Below, in pieces: positions 59,463 through 64,000 of a stretch of DNA of 64,000 nucleotides (position 1 is its first letter; each line of letters begins with the position of its first letter). Made by a program: the position numbers and the translations under genes. Below the pieces are notes generated by a model. It worked only from the letters and a program-made list of their open reading frames with translations, ran no database searches and was not told the DNA's origin. This DNA comes from an uncultured Alphaproteobacteria bacterium (GTDB taxonomy: Bacteria > Pseudomonadota > Alphaproteobacteria > Rs-D84): the NCBI GenBank assembly GCA_946188105.1, contig CAMHTQ010000001.1, positions 1-64,000 of the forward strand, in the 5' to 3' direction.

Positions 59463-59927
59463 TTATAAATGGTTTTGGCTTATAGAAGCATATAACGCAA
59501 CGATACCTGGATTTCTTTTCACATATTGAGTATCCGTTGTGTCAATAGTACGATCTTTAAATGAGTTTTTAAACTTGTGAACGAAATTATTTGATTTCAA
59601 AAACAGTTCATCAATCAATTGACGTTTAACTTGGCTTCTTTTCAAATTTTCTGATTTTCTTACCATGTATGCAGATAAATAATCAGCCATTTCTTTTGAC
59701 ACTTTGTACATCATATTCAAATTGCCATAATCACAGATATCCAACAATCTGAAAAACACTTTTGTTTCTTGCAAAATGAATTCTTCAATTTCTGGGCGGT
59801 ACTCCATCTCGCGACGCCATCTGTTACGCAAAGTTTGATAATTCACATAAGAACCACCGAATTTGTCGATAACAGCCTTGCTGATATATTCATTATATTT
59901 TGCAGAAATTTCTTTTGTTGATGCCAT
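59463..59927 (-). CDS. Hypothetical protein
   Basis: Not recognised. The start MASTKEISAKYNEY follows AAGGGG. 154 residues, helical and basic, with TLRNRWRREMEYRPEIEEFI (about 30-50) and RKSENLKRSQVKRQLIDELF. It is cytoplasmic; the basic helices could bind nucleic acid, but there is no clear HTH. It has a promoter with consensus -35 box upstream, divergent from the ClpP-like gene, from which it is separated by 173 bp. Confidence 0.68.
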   Translation of the reverse strand: MASTKEISAKYNEYISKAVIDKFGGSYVNYQTLRNRWRREMEYRPEIEEFILQETKVFFRLLDICDYGNLNMMYKVSKEMADYLSAYMVRKSENLKRSQVKRQLIDELFLKSNNFVHKFKNSFKDRTIDTTDTQYVKRNPGIVALYASISQNHL

Positions 59928-59962
59928 ATTATATACCCCTTGGTTAAATATGTTATGCACAC

Positions 59963-59991
59963 AATATAATACCAAATATTTATTTTGTCAA
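59963..59991 (-). promoter_or_regulatory. Promoter of the 59.5 kb gene
   Basis: Minus-strand TTGACA (59986-59991) and TATATT (59963-59968), spacer 17 bp. Confidence 0.7.
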
Positions 59992-60045
59992 GCGCAATAT
60001 CGCAGAAACCATAAAATATTTCTTACATTTTTAATGTTTTTTATA

Positions 60046-60073
60046 TTGACAATTTATTATTTTGTGTTATAAA
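60046..60073 (+). promoter_or_regulatory. Promoter of the ClpP-like gene
   Basis: TTGACA (60046-60051) and TATAAA (60068-60073), spacer 16 bp, 27 bp before the ATG. Confidence 0.72.
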
Positions 60074-60100
60074 TTAACCGTAACCACAGGAGTTTTAAAT

Positions 60101-60760
60101 ATGGCAGACAAGAAAAACAGCAACGTAAAAACAATTTACACAATGAAAAATTCTATATTTTTGTACGACACAATCAACCAAGATACCTGTGCCGAATTGA
60201 TTGGTGAATTGGCTGAAATGGTTGCAAATTTGAAAGCACAACCAAAAACCGCATCGGATTTAGCCACTATTAAATCTCCATACGAACTAAACAAACAGAC
60301 TCAGGTTTTGGATATATTTATAAATTCACCTGGGGGTCAATGTTCATTCATGGACAGCATTATGACATTTGTGAACATCGCCCGCAGCAAAGGTGCAATT
60401 ATCCGTACAACCGTAACTGGTCGTGCATGCAGTTGTACCAGCCAAATTGCAATCCAAGGCACCCCAGGTTTCAGAATTATGTATCAAAATGCATACAACC
60501 TGATTCATTATGGTAACACTTCTATTAACGTATCTGCCGAAGGCGAAGTAGAACGTGCCGCCCAAAATGAAAAACAATTGCGTCAACACCAGTCAGACAC
60601 ATATAAAAAATTCACAAAATTGACAACAAAAGAAATCGCAAAATGTATGGCCACAGAACACCATGTATTTTCTGCGAAACAATGTTTGGAAAAAAATATG
60701 TGTGATTGGATTTTGACAGACATGGGAACATTTATACAACGTTCCGATTTACAAAGATAA
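60101..60760 (+). CDS. Stand-alone ClpP-like serine protease
   Basis: The start MADKKNSNVK follows ACAGGAG. ClpP/crotonase-fold features are visible: FINSPGGQ (about 82-89), the segment GRACSCTSQIAIQG (about 117-130) in which Ser aligns with the ClpP nucleophile of G-x-AASMGA, and NLIHYG (about 145) with the catalytic His. The flanking cysteines and the loss of the usual MGA make it divergent. 219 residues. No ClpX, ClpA or phage head gene is adjacent, so it is not an ordinary clpP-clpX pair. Function unknown. Confidence 0.82.
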   Translation: MADKKNSNVKTIYTMKNSIFLYDTINQDTCAELIGELAEMVANLKAQPKTASDLATIKSPYELNKQTQVLDIFINSPGGQCSFMDSIMTFVNIARSKGAIIRTTVTGRACSCTSQIAIQGTPGFRIMYQNAYNLIHYGNTSINVSAEGEVERAAQNEKQLRQHQSDTYKKFTKLTTKEIAKCMATEHHVFSAKQCLEKNMCDWILTDMGTFIQRSDLQR

Positions 60761-60788
60761 AAAAAGGGGGCTTTAACGCCCCTTTTTT
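60759..60788. terminator. Bidirectional terminator
   Basis: AAAGGGG / CCCCTTT stem with a T tract, between converging genes. Confidence 0.85.
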
Positions 60789-61561
60789 TCTTCCATATAT
60801 TTTTTGAAATCGTATTCTGCGCACAAATAATTCATTTGATTTAACAACCGATGAACCTTGCGCGATGCAACACCACTGACACCGGGAAACAATGGAATTT
60901 GAAAACTGCCACGTGGTCGCAAAAATCTTGGGATTTGCATATATCCATCGACATCGAAAAAGTTTTGTGATGGGCGATAACGTGTCTTGGCATTTTCCAG
61001 AACACCGAAAATATCTGTCACCGCCGTCATCGCATCATAATCCAAATCATAAACAAAAGTTTTATCTCTCCAACATCGCCAAGCATACCGATATTTCAAA
61101 GCCACAGATTGATAATATTCGGCTTCGAATTCTATTTCGCCATACGCACCATCGTTATACAGCACCTTGGCCTGAAAAATATTAAAACCTCTATCATCTT
61201 TGATATGATAATGAGCACCAAAACTCAACCCATTTCCAGCCCAAGAACGCATTGGCATATCACCCAAAGCCATCAATAAATTATATGCCCCGCGATACAA
61301 CAAACCACGTTTTTTACTGGTCACAATATATTCACGTTCAAAAGACAAACCGTCTTCGCCCAAACCAGCCGATTTTATAAGTGGGAAAATATATGTTTGT
61401 AAAGTTTCAGGATACGGAATAATATGATTTGCCTCGTTCCAATTTCCGCAATGTTCAGGATAATCAAAACCATCCCGTTCACGCACACGCACAGTAAACT
61501 GGCGATCATATTTTGCCGGAGATTCATAAACTTCTTTTTTCTTTGGTCTGTTCACTATCAT
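60773..61561 (-). CDS. Hypothetical protein
   Basis: Not recognised. 262 residues, soluble, rich in Tyr, Arg, Phe and Gly (AHYHIKDDRGFNIFQAKVLY, YRYAWRCWRDKTFVYDLDYD), with a basic N-terminus. The C-terminal part (ASRKVHRLLNQMNYLCAEYD) is helical. It begins 5 bp after the stop of the next gene upstream and is probably cotranscribed with it. No enzyme motif or export signal. Confidence 0.65.
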   Translation of the reverse strand: MIVNRPKKKEVYESPAKYDRQFTVRVRERDGFDYPEHCGNWNEANHIIPYPETLQTYIFPLIKSAGLGEDGLSFEREYIVTSKKRGLLYRGAYNLLMALGDMPMRSWAGNGLSFGAHYHIKDDRGFNIFQAKVLYNDGAYGEIEFEAEYYQSVALKYRYAWRCWRDKTFVYDLDYDAMTAVTDIFGVLENAKTRYRPSQNFFDVDGYMQIPRFLRPRGSFQIPLFPGVSGVASRKVHRLLNQMNYLCAEYDFKKYMEEKKGR

Positions 61562-61566
61562 TTTAT

Positions 61567-61995
61567 TTACTTCTGATTATTATCTTTGTATTTATTTGCA
61601 AAGAATACTTTACCAATATTTTCGATTATGAATGCTTCTTGACATTTTCCCTGCTCTATATTTTCAAAACATTGTTCCGCACACTTGTCTATTTTATACC
61701 GTAGTTGTCCAGGACACATTGCACCACAAGGACATTTCATATAACGTGGATTTTTATTCACAATATATAAAGATTGTTCCAAACGCATAACTTCGTGAAT
61801 TTTAAATGGATGCGAACTCAACGCAAAATAACAATGATATTGCATACAACGTTCTTTTGGTGGAACAAAAGAATTCAATTTATCCAGATATGCATAAACC
61901 TCATCATTTTTTAAATAACCACACTTTAACCGTGGGCCATGCCAATCACCAAACAAAAACACAACGTCTGTTAAATTATAAATTCCATTTGCCAT
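61567..61995 (-). CDS. Cys-rich hypothetical protein
   Basis: Not recognised. 142 residues, no signal peptide. Cysteines cluster in KCPCGAMCPGQLRYKIDKC (about 85-105) with further ones in RCMQYHCYF and QCFENIEQGKC, so it may bind zinc or another metal in the cytoplasm. It is first of a two-gene unit, with the 60.8 kb gene following at 5 bp. A consensus-like promoter lies upstream. Confidence 0.67.
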   Translation of the reverse strand: MANGIYNLTDVVFLFGDWHGPRLKCGYLKNDEVYAYLDKLNSFVPPKERCMQYHCYFALSSHPFKIHEVMRLEQSLYIVNKNPRYMKCPCGAMCPGQLRYKIDKCAEQCFENIEQGKCQEAFIIENIGKVFFANKYKDNNQK

Positions 61996-62029
61996 ATTAC
62001 AACCCCATAAAATCTTATTGTTTTGGATA

Positions 62030-62057
62030 AAAATACCACAAAATTTAATAATGTCAA
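62030..62057 (-). promoter_or_regulatory. Promoter of the 61.6 kb gene
   Basis: Minus-strand TTGACA (62052-62057) and TATTTT (62030-62035), spacer 16 bp. Confidence 0.65.
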
Positions 62058-62082
62058 CACGATATACTGTTATTTACAAGAA

Positions 62083-62250
62083 TTCTCGCCCCTTTGCTCA
62101 AAATAAAAAACACCCTTCCGGGTGTTAAAACTTTGGTGCGAGCAAAGTACTTCGGTTATTTCACAACCTCGCCTTAGCTTACCTGCGGGTTCTCGCCCCT
62201 TTGCACATAAAAACACCCTTTCGGGTGTTAAAACTTTGGTGCGAGCAAAG
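62083..62250 (-). repeat. Duplicated tRNA-Gly tail plus terminator (103-bp offset)
   Basis: Bases 62106-62147 and 62209-62250 match over 42 positions with one mismatch. The unit, on the minus strand, is the tRNA-Gly acceptor end with CCA followed by the terminator hairpin ACACCC / GGGTGT. A 15-bp segment TTCTCGCCCCTTTGC is also repeated (62083-62097 and 62190-62204) and is inverted relative to the tRNA 3' half (62243-62253). Only the right-hand copy belongs to an intact tRNA. Confidence 0.9.
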
Positions 62251-62313
62251 GGGCTCGAACCCTCGACCTCAACCTTGGCAAGGTTGCGCTCTAGCCAACT
62301 GAGCTACGCTCGC
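62237..62313 (-). tRNA. tRNA-Gly (GCC)
   Basis: On the minus strand: acceptor GCGAGCG / TGCTCGC, D arm GCTC / GAGC, anticodon stem CAACC / GGTTG with loop TTGCCAA (anticodon GCC), T stem GAGGG / CCCTT with loop TTCGAGC, and encoded CCA. Terminator at 62209-62231. Confidence 0.95.
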
Positions 62314-62364
62314 ACATCGTGCGACTATAATGACATAGTTTTTATACAAATGCAAGTATTATTT

Positions 62365-63339
62365 TTAAAATTCTACACGAAAGCCAACCATGGCATTTAC
62401 ATACATCAATTTCTCGGCACTGAACCAATCACGACGCTTTTCTTCACTCTGGGTTGTGGCCGCATTGGTCAATTGCCATTTTACCTTGGACACATACATT
62501 CCACGTAATCCAGCATCCAAATACATTCTTTCATTTATACCGTATGACACACCAACCGCCAACATAGGCACCAAATTAGATGTATGAGTTTCTGCCTTGT
62601 GGAATTGAATTACACCAGCATCATCGGCAATACCAAAATTCTGTAATTCATACACATCAGACAAATCGCCGTATGCATCGGTCAATTGCAGCATTGTTTT
62701 TGTATCGGCATAACCTGCACCAACACCCAAATACGGAATAATTTCTTTCACAGGTTTCTTTACCCCGTCAAAAAAGTCATAAAATGCCATAATGCTGTAA
62801 ATATCGCTGGACATACTGGACTGGGCGCCACCACTTTGCACCTCGACCTGTAATCCGGTTGGTATCAAAGTCAATTCACCGTCAAACAATGGATTTTGGT
62901 TATAATCAGATTCAGAAATATGATCAAACCCAAATTCTACACGCCATTGTGGTGCATCAGGCATAGTAAATCCCGCACTGACCCCGACCGCCACAGAAAC
63001 ATCTTTGTAATTATCAGCAACCGGCAAATCGCCTAACTTTGCATAACCTGCATACGCATAATCCGTACTGCCACTGGGGAATGCGGCATCATAATATGCC
63101 TTGGGAATAATTTCCCCTGTATTTATATCAATCATATATTGACCAGTTAACCCACCAATTTCATTTTTTATATTTGCCGTTCCGTATGCCGCACCACCAC
63201 GCACAGAAATCACGAAACGCATACCATCATCGCCATTCCACACATCGCGACTGTAATTTTTTGGATACTGCCAATTAGCATCCGCGGACGCTATAAAGCC
63301 CAAAGACAATATAGAAAAAATAAATAATGATTTTCTCAT
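62365..63339 (-). CDS. Outer-membrane beta-barrel protein
   Basis: A signal peptide covers residues 1-21 (LFIFSILSLGFIASADA). The mature part has alternating hydrophobic strands (VISVRGGAAYGTANI, VAVGVSAGFTM, WRVEFGFDHIS, YSIMAFYDFFDG, IIPYLGVGAGYADT, LVPMLAVGVSYGI, MYLDAGLRGMYV, LMYVNAMVGFRVEF) and ends in Phe, the outer-membrane assembly signal. The layout resembles the surface-antigen/Omp25/P44-type eight-strand family. Exact family and function are uncertain. The gene lies next to tRNA-Gly and is followed in the same direction by nothing else. Confidence 0.85.
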   Translation of the reverse strand: MRKSLFIFSILSLGFIASADANWQYPKNYSRDVWNGDDGMRFVISVRGGAAYGTANIKNEIGGLTGQYMIDINTGEIIPKAYYDAAFPSGSTDYAYAGYAKLGDLPVADNYKDVSVAVGVSAGFTMPDAPQWRVEFGFDHISESDYNQNPLFDGELTLIPTGLQVEVQSGGAQSSMSSDIYSIMAFYDFFDGVKKPVKEIIPYLGVGAGYADTKTMLQLTDAYGDLSDVYELQNFGIADDAGVIQFHKAETHTSNLVPMLAVGVSYGINERMYLDAGLRGMYVSKVKWQLTNAATTQSEEKRRDWFSAEKLMYVNAMVGFRVEF

Positions 63340-63396
63340 CTCAACTCACTCCACATAATTATATCATAAAAAGTGCTATAAAAAAACAGATTTTTA

Positions 63397-64000
63397 CTAT
63401 TTTACAATATCGTGGAAAATTTCTGCTGGTATGGTTCCTCCAGTAATCTTGGACGACATAGGCGAAAAATCATCATTACCGACCCACACACCTATTATAT
63501 TTTCATCAGTCGCACCAATAAACCACGCGTCCCTGTTATCATTGCTGGTCCCAGTTTTTCCACCCAACACCCCTGGTGCCGCGGCACGATGCCCCGTTCC
63601 CCCTGGTGCAATAACATCCGCCAACAATTCTGTCATAGCCGACACGGTATTTGGTTGCAAAATCTGGATTGGTTCAGACGGATTTCTTTCATACACAACA
63701 TCACCATTTACCTTGGTAATCTTGGTAATAGAATACGGACGCACCGATTTACCATCGTTCCAAATCACCGCATACATATTAGTCAAATCAACCAAAGTCA
63801 TTTCACTGCCCCCTAAAACCGTTGAATATTCGCGTTTTAATTTTGTTCCAACACCCAATCGCCCCGCCATATTTAGCACAGAATCAATTCCATAAATTTT
63901 GGTCAATTTCACAGGAACCGAATTAACACTTTTTGCAAATGCAACCGACAACGGAATATCACCGTAATAATGCTGGTTGTAATTTTTAGGATTATAATCC
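63397..64000 (-). CDS. Penicillin-binding protein 1A type, C-terminal part
   Basis: The gene runs off the right edge; its N-terminus, including the transglycosylase domain and the catalytic SxxK, lies outside. The window shows the C-terminal transpeptidase end: NYNQHYYGDIPLSVAFAKSV just inside the edge, the SxN motif (SVN), and KTGTSNDNRDAWFIG with the KTG triad. This is the class A PBP family (PBP1A/MrcA) that builds and cross-links peptidoglycan. Product works with the M23 peptidase and bactofilin of this window in cell-wall growth, by inference. Confidence 0.92.
   Translation of the reverse strand, partial: DYNPKNYNQHYYGDIPLSVAFAKSVNSVPVKLTKIYGIDSVLNMAGRLGVGTKLKREYSTVLGGSEMTLVDLTNMYAVIWNDGKSVRPYSITKITKVNGDVVYERNPSEPIQILQPNTVSAMTELLADVIAPGGTGHRAAAPGVLGGKTGTSNDNRDAWFIGATDENIIGVWVGNDDFSPMSSKITGGTIPAEIFHDIVK

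Noticed and set aside
62122..62508. 128-codon open frame across tRNA-Gly
   Set aside because: It translates the tRNA gene, the duplicated tail and the antisense of the outer-membrane protein gene.

Overview
The window looks like part of the chromosome of an AT-rich, Gram-negative alphaproteobacterium. A GcrA-type cell-cycle regulator points to Alphaproteobacteria. LpxA/LpxB, a Bam-type-looking outer-membrane barrel protein and a class A penicillin-binding protein show a Gram-negative envelope. The many Cys-rich exported proteins suggest an uncultured host- or gut-associated lineage, which is inference. No phage, insertion sequence or CRISPR array is visible.

Layout. 1-2.4 kb: the 3' part of a stalk plus Cys-rich surface protein. 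2.4-6.5 kb: acpS, a membrane J-domain protein, a long acidic membrane protein and gcrA. 6.5-17.6 kb: a prepilin peptidase followed by a run of exported proteins of unknown function, broken by four tRNA genes (Val, Leu, Ala, Leu). 17.6-25.9 kb: lpxA-lpxB, a polytopic membrane protein, then a co-directional run trmN6-like / M23 endopeptidase / bactofilin / rpiB, and small unknown genes. 25.9-36.6 kb: leuS, a 976-bp noncoding stretch carrying a clear dif-like XerCD site, mscL with a zinc ribbon, aroK, hisS-prfA, a YgjP-like metallopeptidase, transketolase and rnhA. 36.6-46.5 kb: tRNA-Arg with a duplicated tail, a bactofilin-like membrane protein, secG, rnc-lepB, comM, RNase J with a structured leader, trpS, a SIMPL protein and xerC. 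46.5-55.7 kb: a leucine-rich-repeat protein, rpsD, small unknown genes, a NUDIX hydrolase, lemA, a cold-shock protein, a divergent RelA/SpoT-like protein and lysS. 55.7-62 kb: an accessory stretch of unknown genes, most with their own strong sigma-70-type promoter, plus GMP reductase and a stand-alone ClpP-like protease. 62-64 kb: tRNA-Gly with a duplicated tail, an outer-membrane protein and the C-terminal end of a PBP1A-type enzyme.

The strongest new observation is upstream of lysS. A 10-codon leader peptide with three Lys codons (MKLNIKKSWL) is followed by an antiterminator segment and then an intrinsic terminator that sits 20 nt before the lysS start codon. This has all the parts of a ribosome-mediated lysine attenuator for lysyl-tRNA synthetase. 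Other signals worth a second look are the dif site (20 consecutive bases identical to the E. coli dif as I remember it), tRNA 3'-tail duplications with the same architecture at two tRNA genes, a three-helix 5' leader in front of RNase J, and the RelA/SpoT-like protein. All family assignments were made by eye from sequence motifs, without any database search.
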